From: Phocaeicola_A sp036804505
GTDB lineage: Bacteria; Bacteroidota; Bacteroidia; Bacteroidales; Bacteroidaceae
Reading direction: 5' to 3'
DNA length: 64,000 bases
NCBI GenBank assembly: GCA_036804505.1
Contig: DAIRSI010000023.1
Coordinates: forward strand, 3,903-67,902
Below are positions 43,281 to 52,292 of the stretch, piece after piece. The notes under the pieces were generated by a model. That model did no database searches, was not told the DNA's origin, and worked only from the letters and a program-made list of their open reading frames with translations. How positions within the stretch are numbered: position 1 is the first letter of the stretch; the number at the start of each line of letters is the position of its first letter. The position numbers and the translations under genes were made by a program.

Positions 43281-44639
43281 ATGAAAACAAAACCTGATTT
43301 AAGTTTCTGGAAATTATGGAATCTCAGTTTCGGCTTTTTTGGAGTCCAAATTGCTTATGCATTACAGAGTGCCAATATAAGCCGCATTTTCTCGACTCTT
43401 GGAGCCGACCCTCATCAACTAAGTTATTTTTGGATATTGCCTCCTTTGGCAGGAATCATCGTCCAGCCTATCATCGGTGCATGCAGCGATAAGACATGGT
43501 GCCGATTCGGCCGCCGTATACCCTACCTCTTCATCGGAGCAACCCTTGCCGTAATCGTGATGTGCATGCTGCCAAACGCAGGCAGTTTCGGTATGGCCGT
43601 TGGCGCAGCAATGATATTCGGGTTGATATCACTGATGTTCTTGGACACCTCCATCAACATTGCCATGCAACCGTTCAAAATGCTTGTTGGCGATATGGTC
43701 AATGAAAAACAGAAAGGACTAGCCTATTCCATACAGAGTTTTCTCTGCAATGCCGGAAGTCTGGTGGGATATTTGTTCCCGTTCTTTCTGGCTTTTGTGG
43801 GAATCAGCAATACAGCACCGAAAGGCGTAATTCCCGATTCTGTGATTTTTTCATTCTATATCGGTGCGGCAATCCTCATTCTGTGCGTCATTTACACGAC
43901 AATCAAAGTGAAAGAAATGCCGCCGAAAGAATACGCAGAGTATCATGGAATCACGGAAAAAGAAGAAAAAGAAAAAACAAACATGTTCAAATTATTGATG
44001 CATGCGCCAAAGGCTTTTTGGACTGTAGGCCTCGTACAGTTTTTCTGCTGGGGAGCATTTATGATTATGTGGACTTATACAAACGGAACCGTAGCATATA
44101 ATATTTTTGATACTCCGACAGTGACAAAAGTAGCCGGCGGAGTTACCAAAATTGTTCTCGACACTCAATCCATTCAATATCAGGAAGCCGGTAACTGGAT
44201 TGGAGTAGCATACGCCGTTCAAGCCATTGGAGCTGTACTTTGGGCTATTGCCATTCCATGGTTCAAGAACAGACACGTGGTTTATTCCTTGAGTTTGATT
44301 TTGGGGGCTGCAGGGTTCCTATCACTATATTTTGCTCATAGTCTCGCAGCTTTATTCATTGCTTTCGCCCTTATCGGGTGCGCATGGGCTGCTACGTTAG
44401 CATTACCATTTACCATTTTGACTAACGCTCTTAGCGGCGGCCACATGGGAACATATCTCGGCTTATTCAATGGAACGATTTGTGTTCCCCAAATCGTAAC
44501 AGCCTGTCTCGGAGGCTTGGTCCTAACAATACTTACTCCTCAAGGCCAACTGGCTCCCGAGGTAATGATGATGGTAATAGGAGGAGTTATGTTAATTGCT
44601 GGAGCTGCTTGTGTATGGATTATTAAAGAAAAACAATAA
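43281..44639 (+). CDS. MFS sugar transporter, maltose/SLC45-like
   Basis: A 452-residue protein with 12 predicted transmembrane helices of the SLC45/GPH-like MFS branch. Signatures: NLSFGFFGVQIAYALQSANI in helix 1, QPIIGACSDKTWCRFGRRIP (the MFS RxGRR loop after helix 2), and a hydrophilic central loop at about residues 215-235 (KEMPPKEYAEYHGITEKEEK). It would carry maltose or short maltooligosaccharides from the periplasm to the cytosol, directly feeding the GH65 phosphorylase 11 bases downstream. Confidence 0.9.
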   Translation: MKTKPDLSFWKLWNLSFGFFGVQIAYALQSANISRIFSTLGADPHQLSYFWILPPLAGIIVQPIIGACSDKTWCRFGRRIPYLFIGATLAVIVMCMLPNAGSFGMAVGAAMIFGLISLMFLDTSINIAMQPFKMLVGDMVNEKQKGLAYSIQSFLCNAGSLVGYLFPFFLAFVGISNTAPKGVIPDSVIFSFYIGAAILILCVIYTTIKVKEMPPKEYAEYHGITEKEEKEKTNMFKLLMHAPKAFWTVGLVQFFCWGAFMIMWTYTNGTVAYNIFDTPTVTKVAGGVTKIVLDTQSIQYQEAGNWIGVAYAVQAIGAVLWAIAIPWFKNRHVVYSLSLILGAAGFLSLYFAHSLAALFIAFALIGCAWAATLALPFTILTNALSGGHMGTYLGLFNGTICVPQIVTACLGGLVLTILTPQGQLAPEVMMMVIGGVMLIAGAACVWIIKEKQ

Positions 44640-44650
44640 AGAATTCTGTC

Positions 44651-46960
44651 ATGGGAAAAAAATATAAAGTTGATAAATGGAATATCATTGAAGAAGGCTT
44701 TAATCCTGAATTTCAAAGAGCCTCGGAAAGCATATTCAGTATTGGAAACGGGAGGATAGGACAAAGAGGCAACTTCGAAGAAGACTATTCTGAAGATCAT
44801 CTTTTAGGTTCTTATGCAGCAGGCATCTATTATAAAGACCCGACTAAGGTGGGTTGGTGGAAAGTAGGATACCCCGACTACTATTCAAGAATTCCTAATG
44901 CTCCTAACTGGAGTAAAGTAAAAGTCAGACTTATCGATGAAGAGTTGAATCTGGCAGAATGGGATGTCAAGGACTTTACCAGAATTCTTCACATGAAAGA
45001 CGGCATGCAAGAAAGGACTTTTACAGCCACATCCCCGAAAGGGAATACTATCTCTGTGAAAATAGAGCATTTCCTCAGTATGAAAAAGCAAGACCTATGT
45101 CTTATCAAATACAGCGTTAAATCAGAAAATTATACAGGAAAGCTATCTCTTCTCCCTTATATAGAAGGTGATGTATTTCATGAAGAAGCCAACTATCAGA
45201 AAAAGATGTGGAATATCATCGAGGCGAAAACAACCACTCACTTTGCTTACCTCAGAGCCCAAGTACAAAGAGAAACATCACAAGTGTGCATAGCTTTCAC
45301 CCATCGTCTGTTCAAAAATGAAAAGGAATTTATATCCTCATCTATCCGCATTGAAAAAGAAAAATCAGTAGGTTACAGTGCAGGAATGGAAATAAAGCCG
45401 GGAGACACTCTCACCTTGTACAAATATACTGCAATCACTTCATCTTTATATTACGAAATAGATGATCTCGTAAAGCAAGCCACACGAGAATGTAACGAAG
45501 CTGCGGAGAAAGGATGGGCTTCTATCTATCAAGAGCATGCCGATGTATGGAACGAGATTTGGAACAATACCGATGTAATCATTGAGGATGATGCCAAAGC
45601 GCAACAAGCCATCCGCTTCAATATCTTTCAATTGAACCAATCCTACAGAGGTGATGATCCGAGACTGAATATTGGTCCCAAAGGATTTACAGGTGAAAAA
45701 TACGGAGGTAATACACAATGGAACACAGAACTTTGCTGTGTGCCTTTTTTCCTTGTTTCTATGCCAAATGACATCACTCAAAATTTACTGCTTTATCGTT
45801 TTCGTCAACTTCCAAAAGCCATTGAGAACGCAGAAAAACTTGGTTATCATGGTGGAGCTGCTCTTTTCCCTATGGCTACACTCGATGGGAAAGAAAGCCA
45901 TAACGAATGGGAAATCACGTTTGAAGAAATCCATCGAAACAATATTATTGTCTTTGCCATTGACCAATATGTTCAATATTCTGGGAAAATAGATATTGTA
46001 GCCAAATACGGACTGGAAATAATGATTGCCATTTGCCGGTTCTGGGTACAAAGAGTAACATTATGTTCCCAGCATAATCAATATGCCTTGCTGGGAGTGA
46101 CCGGGCCTAATGAATATGAGGTTAATGTAAATAACAATTGGTACACAAACTTTGGTTGTAAAATGTGTCTGCTGACGTCCTTAGATTATGTGGAAAAAAT
46201 AGAAAAATCCTATCCCGAAGACTTTCAGAGAATATCATTAAAAACAAGTTTCTGTGCAGAGGAAAAAAATAAATGGAAAGAAATTGCTGAAAAGCTTTAT
46301 CTGCCCGAAGATAAAGAAAAAGGAATTTTTCTGCAACAGGAAGGGTTTCTTGATAAGGTTTTGCGAAATGTAGACACTCTTTCGAGTGACGAACGTCCTC
46401 TTAACCAACATTGGGCATGGGACAGAATTCTCCGATCCTGTTTCATAAAACAGGCAGACGTACTTTTGGGATGTTTTCTCTACCATAATATGATTGATAA
46501 AGAAAGTATCCGTCGTAATTTTGAATTCTATGAGCCGCTGACCTTGCATGAATCTTCTTTATCTCCCTTTGTTCATGCTATTCTGGCAGCATGGTTACAA
46601 AAGACAGACAAAGCCTATGATTTGTTCATGAGGGCAGTTCGAATGGATTTGGATGACTATAATAACGAAGTTGACAAAGGACTGCATATAACTAGTATGG
46701 CTGGAAGTTGGCTTATTTTGGCTGAAGGATTTGCCGGAATGAAGATTCGTAATTTCAAGCTTCATCTCCATCCATGCATTCCTGATAAATGGTCGCATTA
46801 CTCCATCAACATCAATTTCATGGAAAATACAATACGATTAGATGTTTACAAAGACCGGACCCAAATCACCAATCAAAAAGGGAATGATATAGAATTGGAA
46901 GTCTACGACCGCTGTTACAAGATAGAAAAAGCTAAAAGAATTGACATTAAAATGGAATAA
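44651..46960 (+). CDS. GH65 family maltose/alpha-glucobiose phosphorylase
   Basis: A 769-residue cytoplasmic enzyme (no signal peptide). Order: N-terminal super-beta-sandwich (residues ~1-270; ESIFSIGNGRIGQRGNFEED), linker helices, and an (alpha/alpha)6 barrel (~320-690) with the catalytic acid Glu in GVTGPNEYEVNVNNNWYTNF (near residue 487), then a C-terminal beta-sheet domain. GH65 enzymes phosphorolyse maltose, trehalose, kojibiose or nigerose to beta-glucose 1-phosphate plus glucose; maltose is favoured by context. Beta-glucose 1-phosphate needs beta-phosphoglucomutase, and no pgmB gene follows here. Confidence 0.92.
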   Translation: MGKKYKVDKWNIIEEGFNPEFQRASESIFSIGNGRIGQRGNFEEDYSEDHLLGSYAAGIYYKDPTKVGWWKVGYPDYYSRIPNAPNWSKVKVRLIDEELNLAEWDVKDFTRILHMKDGMQERTFTATSPKGNTISVKIEHFLSMKKQDLCLIKYSVKSENYTGKLSLLPYIEGDVFHEEANYQKKMWNIIEAKTTTHFAYLRAQVQRETSQVCIAFTHRLFKNEKEFISSSIRIEKEKSVGYSAGMEIKPGDTLTLYKYTAITSSLYYEIDDLVKQATRECNEAAEKGWASIYQEHADVWNEIWNNTDVIIEDDAKAQQAIRFNIFQLNQSYRGDDPRLNIGPKGFTGEKYGGNTQWNTELCCVPFFLVSMPNDITQNLLLYRFRQLPKAIENAEKLGYHGGAALFPMATLDGKESHNEWEITFEEIHRNNIIVFAIDQYVQYSGKIDIVAKYGLEIMIAICRFWVQRVTLCSQHNQYALLGVTGPNEYEVNVNNNWYTNFGCKMCLLTSLDYVEKIEKSYPEDFQRISLKTSFCAEEKNKWKEIAEKLYLPEDKEKGIFLQQEGFLDKVLRNVDTLSSDERPLNQHWAWDRILRSCFIKQADVLLGCFLYHNMIDKESIRRNFEFYEPLTLHESSLSPFVHAILAAWLQKTDKAYDLFMRAVRMDLDDYNNEVDKGLHITSMAGSWLILAEGFAGMKIRNFKLHLHPCIPDKWSHYSININFMENTIRLDVYKDRTQITNQKGNDIELEVYDRCYKIEKAKRIDIKME

Positions 46961-46999
46961 ATAATTTGTCAGTCTAATCAAAAAGTCGTTCTTTTTTCT

Positions 47000-47007
47000 T
47001 ATTTTTG
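47000..47007 (+). promoter_or_regulatory. -7 element for the metF-holB-ricT-gldH unit
   Basis: TATTTTTG followed by C, 45 bases before the metF ATG. No convincing -33. Confidence 0.5.
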
Positions 47008-47052
47008 CGCAAATATGTATTTTAGGCTATTTATAGCCGGTAAAAACAGAAA

Positions 47053-48006
47053 ATGAGAGTTATAGATTTAATCAAGAATAGTAAAAAGACGGCCTTTTCC
47101 TTTGAGGTGCTACCTCCGTTAAAAGGGACTGGCATAGACAAGCTTTACCGTACGATTGATGTACTCAAAGACTTTGATCCTAAATACATCAATATTACGA
47201 CACATCGCAGTGAATACATTTACGAGGAACTCGGCAACGGATTGTACGAAAAGAAGAAAGTACGCAGACGGCCAGGCACTGTTGCTGTTGCAGCTGCAAT
47301 ACAAAACAAATATGACATTCCGACCGTACCACATATTTTGTGTAGCGGTTTCAGCAGGGAAGATACAGAATACGTACTATTAGATCTACAATTCCTAGGC
47401 ATTACAGATTTATTGGTTTTACGTGGCGACAAAGCCAAATACGAATCCATATTTACCCCCGACCCCAACGGTTATAGCCATGCAGTTGAACTGGAAGCTC
47501 AAATCAATGATTTCAATAAAGGAATTTTTGTGGACGGATCTCCAATCAAGGTGACAGGTACTCCTTTTTCCTATGGAGTGGCATGCTATCCGGAAAAACA
47601 TGAAGAGGCTCCTAACATGGAGTCTGACTTGTATTGGCTGAAGAAAAAAATAGAAGCCGGAGCTGAGTATGCCGTTACCCAACTGTTCTATGATAATCAA
47701 AAATTTTTCGATTTTGTCAAAAAAGCCCGTGAAGCCGGGATAGATGTACCTATAATACCAGGTATCAAGCCCTTTGCCAAGTTATCACAAATCAATGTTA
47801 TCCCCAAAACCTTCAAGGTTGATTTGCCGCAAGCCCTTGCAGAAGAAGTCGTAAAATGTAAAACGGATGAAGAGGCCAAACAACTAGGCATTGACTGGTG
47901 TGTAGCCCAGTGCAAGGAACTTATGAGTTATGGAATCCCTAGTATCCACTTTTACACGGTATCGGCAGTAGATAGTATACGTCAAGTAGCAGAAAGGATT
48001 TATTAG
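47053..48006 (+). CDS. metF: Methylenetetrahydrofolate reductase
   Basis: A 317-residue flavoprotein reducing 5,10-methylene-THF to 5-methyl-THF for methionine synthesis. The MetF signature FSFEVLPPLKGTGIDKLY opens the barrel (catalytic Glu), with NITTHRSEY, TVPHILCSGFSREDTEYVLL, LVLRGDKAKYE and AEYAVTQLFYDNQKFFDFV in order. The length is normal for Bacteroidota. It heads a tight cluster with holB two bases downstream. Confidence 0.96.
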   Translation: MRVIDLIKNSKKTAFSFEVLPPLKGTGIDKLYRTIDVLKDFDPKYINITTHRSEYIYEELGNGLYEKKKVRRRPGTVAVAAAIQNKYDIPTVPHILCSGFSREDTEYVLLDLQFLGITDLLVLRGDKAKYESIFTPDPNGYSHAVELEAQINDFNKGIFVDGSPIKVTGTPFSYGVACYPEKHEEAPNMESDLYWLKKKIEAGAEYAVTQLFYDNQKFFDFVKKAREAGIDVPIIPGIKPFAKLSQINVIPKTFKVDLPQALAEEVVKCKTDEEAKQLGIDWCVAQCKELMSYGIPSIHFYTVSAVDSIRQVAERIY

Positions 48007-48008
48007 TT

Positions 48009-49139
48009 ATGTATTTCAAAGACATCATAGGACAAGAAAATATCAAGAGACGACTGATAGAGGAAAGCAAGGAGGGACGAATTCCTCATGCCCAACTCCT
48101 GACCGGTCCGGAAGGCTGTGGAAAATTGCCATTGGCAATCGCCTACGCCCGTTACATTTGCTGCAGTCACCCAGGAGAAAGTGATGCATGCGGCATTTGC
48201 CCGTCCTGCAAGATGTTTAATAAATTGACTCATCCCGACTTGCATTTTGTTTTTCCTGTTGTGAAAAAAAAAGGGAAAGATACTATCGTATGTGATGATT
48301 ATATTTCTGAGTGGAGAAATTTTATTTTAAAGAATCCATATTTTTCATTCAATGCATGGCTGAATGAAATGGGTGCTGAAAATCAGCAAGCAATCATTTA
48401 TTCTAAAGAAAGCAATGAAATAATCAGGAAACTCAGTCTTAAATCAAGCCAAGGAGGATATAAGGTCATGATTATCTGGCAAGCAGAAAAGATGAACGTG
48501 GAATGCGCGAATAAATTGCTGAAGCTATTGGAAGAACCCCCAGAAAAAACAGTATTTCTACTGACAACAGAAAATCCTGATATGCTTTTACAAACTATAC
48601 AAAGCAGAGCACAACGGATTAACATTCCCAAAATTGATAATGAAAGCATATTCAAAACTCTCGTTGTACCGCCTTTTGGCTTGGGAGAAGAAGATGCACG
48701 AGATATAGCTCACATATCTAACGGTAATTTTATCAAAACGTTAGAGTCCATAAGCATCAACGAACAAAGCCAGATTTATCTGGACTATTTTATGAGACTG
48801 ATGCGTCTATGCTATCAACGCAAGGTCCGCGACATGAAACAATGGAGCGAAGAAGTTGCAGGATGGGGCAGAGAACGTCAAAAAGCCTTCCTGATATATT
48901 GCCAGCGAATGATAAGAGAGAACTTCATGTTGAATTTCCATCAATCAGAGTTAAACTATTTAACCGGATCGGAAAGGAACTTTTCCTCTCGCTTCGCCCC
49001 TTTTGTCAACGAAGGCAATATTATAGGAATAATGAATGAATTAAGTGAAGCACAAAGTCATATTGAACAAAACGTGAATCCTAAAATGGTTTTCTTCGAT
49101 TTTTCTTTAAAAATGATTGTGCTGTTAATAAATAAATAA
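48009..49139 (+). CDS. holB: DNA polymerase III delta-prime subunit (clamp loader)
   Basis: A 376-residue AAA+ protein that assembles the sliding clamp loader. The start FKDIIGQENIKRRLIEES and Walker-type loop LLTGPEGCGKLPLAIAYARY (residues ~30-50) precede a zinc module of four Cys (CCSHPGE..CGICPSCK, ~56-75). KVMIIWQAEKMNVECANKLL corresponds to Walker B/sensor 1, and KLLEEPPEKTVFLLTTENPD is nearly invariant in delta-prime. It is co-transcribed with metF, ricT and gldH. Confidence 0.92.
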   Translation: MYFKDIIGQENIKRRLIEESKEGRIPHAQLLTGPEGCGKLPLAIAYARYICCSHPGESDACGICPSCKMFNKLTHPDLHFVFPVVKKKGKDTIVCDDYISEWRNFILKNPYFSFNAWLNEMGAENQQAIIYSKESNEIIRKLSLKSSQGGYKVMIIWQAEKMNVECANKLLKLLEEPPEKTVFLLTTENPDMLLQTIQSRAQRINIPKIDNESIFKTLVVPPFGLGEEDARDIAHISNGNFIKTLESISINEQSQIYLDYFMRLMRLCYQRKVRDMKQWSEEVAGWGRERQKAFLIYCQRMIRENFMLNFHQSELNYLTGSERNFSSRFAPFVNEGNIIGIMNELSEAQSHIEQNVNPKMVFFDFSLKMIVLLINK

Positions 49140-49149
49140 AAACAATATA

Positions 49150-50406
49150 ATGACAGATTTCAAACAAAACAGCGGTTGTCACGGATTGTGCTGCAGAGGA
49201 TGCGGCAAGCAAGATCATCAACTCAATACCTACGACTGGCTATCTGATATACCGGAGAATTCACTCGAGACAGAAATGGTGGAAGTACAATTCAAAAACA
49301 CTCGCAAAGAATATTTCAGAAACAGTAATGGTCTGGATCTCATAAAAGGAGATATTGTTGCCGTCGAAGCCAATCCCGGCCATGACATAGGAATCGTTAC
49401 CCTTACAGGACGCCTTGTTAAACTGCAGATGAAAAAAGCTAATCTGAAGCCCGATGTAGAAATCAAACGAATCTACCGCAAAGCCAAACCTGTGGATATG
49501 GAAAAATATGAAGAGGCCAAGTCCAAAGAACACGACACCATGATTCGTTCACGGCAAATAGCCAACGACCTGCACTTAAACATGAAAATCGGAGATGTAG
49601 AATATCAAGGTGACGGCAATAAAGCCATCTTTTATTATATTGCTGATGAACGAGTAGATTTCCGTCAACTCATCAAAGTCTTGGCCGAGGCCTTCCGGGT
49701 TCGTATCGAGATGAAGCAAATTGGGGCGCGTCAGGAAGCAGGCAGAATCGGTGGCATTGGTCCTTGCGGAAGAGAACTTTGTTGTGCCACATGGATGACA
49801 AGTTTCATTTCCGTATCCACAAACGCAGCCCGATTACAGGATATTTCTTTGAATCCTCAAAAATTAGCCGGACAATGCGCAAAACTAAAATGCTGCCTGA
49901 ATTATGAAATTGACGATTATGTTGAAGCTCAAAAAAGATTACCCTCCAAAGAAATTATTTTAGAGACTAAAGATGCATCGTTTTATTTCTTTAAGGCCGA
50001 TATTCTTAAAGGTATCATAACTTATTCTTCAGACAAGAATATTGCAGCCAATTTGACGAACATTACCGGTAAAAGAGCTTTTGAGATCATTGCAATGAAC
50101 AAAGGTGGGAAAAAGCCAGAAAGCCTGGTAGAAGAAGAAAGGAACAAAGAACCGAAAAAGCCAATCGATCTTCTAGAACAAGAAAGCGTTACAAGATTTG
50201 ACAGAAGCAAGAAAAAGAAAAAAAAGAATAAAAACAGGAACTCGGTTCCCGGAATACAGGTTAAACAGGAAAATTTCCCTCCATCATCTCAACAACAAGC
50301 TGAAAACGGACAGCGAAGAGAAGATTTTCGTCCTCACAAGAATAAGCCTAAAGTTCCAAGAATAGAAAAGCCTCAACCGAAAAATAATGAAAGCAATCAG
50401 CAATAG
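49150..50406 (+). CDS. ricT: RicT/PSP1-domain protein (Fe-S-associated RNA-processing factor)
   Basis: A 418-residue PSP1-domain protein. N-terminal Cys cluster (CHGLCCRGCGKQDH, residues ~10-24), PSP1 core at ~80-280 with GIGPCGRELCCATWMTSFIS and LAGQCAKLKCCLNYEIDDYV, the conserved Cys pairs of RicT. The C-terminal ~100 residues are low-complexity and Lys/Asn/Gln-rich (KKKKKKNKNR), probably disordered and RNA-facing. In Bacillus RicT works with RicA/RicF in RNA maturation; the role here is inferred. Its last 20 bases overlap gldH. Confidence 0.9.
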   Translation: MTDFKQNSGCHGLCCRGCGKQDHQLNTYDWLSDIPENSLETEMVEVQFKNTRKEYFRNSNGLDLIKGDIVAVEANPGHDIGIVTLTGRLVKLQMKKANLKPDVEIKRIYRKAKPVDMEKYEEAKSKEHDTMIRSRQIANDLHLNMKIGDVEYQGDGNKAIFYYIADERVDFRQLIKVLAEAFRVRIEMKQIGARQEAGRIGGIGPCGRELCCATWMTSFISVSTNAARLQDISLNPQKLAGQCAKLKCCLNYEIDDYVEAQKRLPSKEIILETKDASFYFFKADILKGIITYSSDKNIAANLTNITGKRAFEIIAMNKGGKKPESLVEEERNKEPKKPIDLLEQESVTRFDRSKKKKKKNKNRNSVPGIQVKQENFPPSSQQQAENGQRREDFRPHKNKPKVPRIEKPQPKNNESNQQ

Positions 50407-50869
50407 TTTAACGTACTTCTTTCTCATTCTGCTCTTGTCAGGATGCGAAAGAAGCACTGTTTTTCATTCTTACCAGACTTTCACCGCTGACGGATGGAAA
50501 AAAAACGCTGAAATAACATTTCATCCCGATACTTTACAAGAGAATTCTATCTGCAAAGTCAGCATAGAACTCAGGAACAAAGCGAATTATCCCTACAGAG
50601 ATATTTGGTTGGTCGTTTCACAGAATGCAGAAAATACCAAGAATATCGTTTCCGATACATTACACTATAACTTGCTTGATTCTAGAGGAAATTACAAAGG
50701 GAAAGGAATTGGGGATATGTATGAAATTTCATTTCCTTACAAAACAATTTTATTTAGAAAAGGAATCAAAACTACTTTCAAAATCAAGCACATCATGACT
50801 GACAAATATATTTATGGTATCAATGATATAGGCATCAAGATTGTATATGACGAGAAGCATCAATTCTAA
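50387..50869 (+). CDS. gldH: Gliding-motility-type lipoprotein GldH
   Basis: A 160-residue lipoprotein: signal with lipobox LLSGCERS (Cys ~20), then VFHSYQTF and a beta-rich domain with NKANYPYRDIWLVVSQN and GKGIGDMYEISFPYK, typical of GldH. GldH is kept in non-gliding gut Bacteroidota, so a general envelope role is likely. The gene starts inside ricT (20-base overlap), suggesting coupling, and its 3' end overlaps the convergent rodA by 35 bases. Confidence 0.9.
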   Translation: MKAISNSLTYFFLILLLSGCERSTVFHSYQTFTADGWKKNAEITFHPDTLQENSICKVSIELRNKANYPYRDIWLVVSQNAENTKNIVSDTLHYNLLDSRGNYKGKGIGDMYEISFPYKTILFRKGIKTTFKIKHIMTDKYIYGINDIGIKIVYDEKHQF

Positions 50870-52292
50870 GAAAAATAAATAACAGCAGTGTAAAGCCCCA
50901 TAAAGATGACCCTCCATAACTAAAAAATGGGAGTGGGATGCCGATAACCGGTGTGAGTCCTAAAACCATTCCTATGTTAATAAATAAGTGGAAAAGAAAA
51001 ATACTTAATACACAATATCCATACACTCTGCCAAAACGTGAATCCTGCCGTTCGGCTAAATGAATCAATCTAAGAATCAGAATAGTAAAAAGAATCAAAA
51101 CGGAAACGGAACCAACGAATCCTTGTTCCTCACCTACCGTACAAAAAATGAAATCAGTATCTTGCTCAGGTACATATTTTAATTTTGTCTGAGTTCCATT
51201 CAAAAATCCTTTCCCGTATAATCCACCCGAACCAATCGCAATCTTTGACTGGTTTACATTATAACCGGCACCTGTCAAATCTTCTTCCATTCCCAAAACA
51301 ACCTTGATTCGAACTTGCTGATGAGGTTCCATCAAATTATTAAAGACATAATCGGTCGAATAGAAGAAAGCCATGGAGCTTATAGTAAATATCGCAATGA
51401 ATGCATATACTTTATTTCTTTCAACGATAGCTAGATAAATCAAATACGCGGCCAAAGATACACAGATAGCCACCATAATCCAATTGACATTGAATGGAAT
51501 AACATAACGGGAAAACAAATAAGAGCAAAGAGATATTCCCATGCCAACTAAAAGAATATTTATTACATGTTCCATTTTGTTGCAATAGACATAGACCATT
51601 CCGGCAGAAAAGATCAAAGTCATATAAAGAACGGCAAATTCCCCCGAAGAAGTAATACCATCTGACATTGGGACAGCCTCATATCTCATGCCCACGACAA
51701 AATAGACAACTGCACTAATACCCGCAAAAAGAATCGATCCGGGCATCCCTTCCCTGTATAGCATCAAAAAGAAAGCTGTATATACAAGAGCAGAGCCAGT
51801 TTCACGCTGAAGGATAATAAGAATCATCGGTAGCAGAAACATTCCTGACACAGCTACCAAATGTTTCCATTTATGGATATCAAATTCATAGACATTCATG
51901 AATTTGGCTATAGCAAGTGCCGTGGCAAATTTTGCGAATTCAGCCGGTTGCAAACTTACTGGACCTAAAATCAACCAAGAACGCGAGCCTTTTGTATCAG
52001 GAGCTATAAAAATCGTGACAATCAGCAATGCAATCATTGCCGCATAAATAAGATAAGATAACAGATCATAAACCTTCTCTTCAAGCATCAACAAGACAAA
52101 CCCCAAGCCAAAAGAACAGAATATCCATGTCATCTGCTTTCCTGAACGACTTGCAAAACTAAAGAAATCGGTTTGCCCATAATCGTAGCTGGCACCGCAA
52201 ACGCTGAACCAACCAAAGATGATTAAAGCCAAATAAATGACTATAGTAAACCAATCTACCGACTTCCATAGACTATCTCGTTTGAGTGCCAT
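50835..52292 (-). CDS. rodA: Rod-shape SEDS peptidoglycan glycosyltransferase RodA
   Basis: A 485-residue polytopic SEDS protein, starting at the ATG at 52292 (MALKRDSLWKSVDWF), which overlaps the mrdA stop by 20 bases; the frame extends 14 codons further, but that part lies within mrdA. SEDS landmarks: SRSWLILGPVSLQPAEFAKF near residue 120 with the catalytic Asp region following, GLYGKGFLNGTQTKLKYVPE, QDTDFIFCTVGEEQGFVGS and PFFSYGGSSLWGFTLLLFIF. The central region has extra helices compared with E. coli RodA, common in this phylum. It polymerises glycan strands with PBP2. Confidence 0.94.
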   Translation of the reverse strand: MALKRDSLWKSVDWFTIVIYLALIIFGWFSVCGASYDYGQTDFFSFASRSGKQMTWIFCSFGLGFVLLMLEEKVYDLLSYLIYAAMIALLIVTIFIAPDTKGSRSWLILGPVSLQPAEFAKFATALAIAKFMNVYEFDIHKWKHLVAVSGMFLLPMILIILQRETGSALVYTAFFLMLYREGMPGSILFAGISAVVYFVVGMRYEAVPMSDGITSSGEFAVLYMTLIFSAGMVYVYCNKMEHVINILLVGMGISLCSYLFSRYVIPFNVNWIMVAICVSLAAYLIYLAIVERNKVYAFIAIFTISSMAFFYSTDYVFNNLMEPHQQVRIKVVLGMEEDLTGAGYNVNQSKIAIGSGGLYGKGFLNGTQTKLKYVPEQDTDFIFCTVGEEQGFVGSVSVLILFTILILRLIHLAERQDSRFGRVYGYCVLSIFLFHLFINIGMVLGLTPVIGIPLPFFSYGGSSLWGFTLLLFIFLRIDASRHIQS

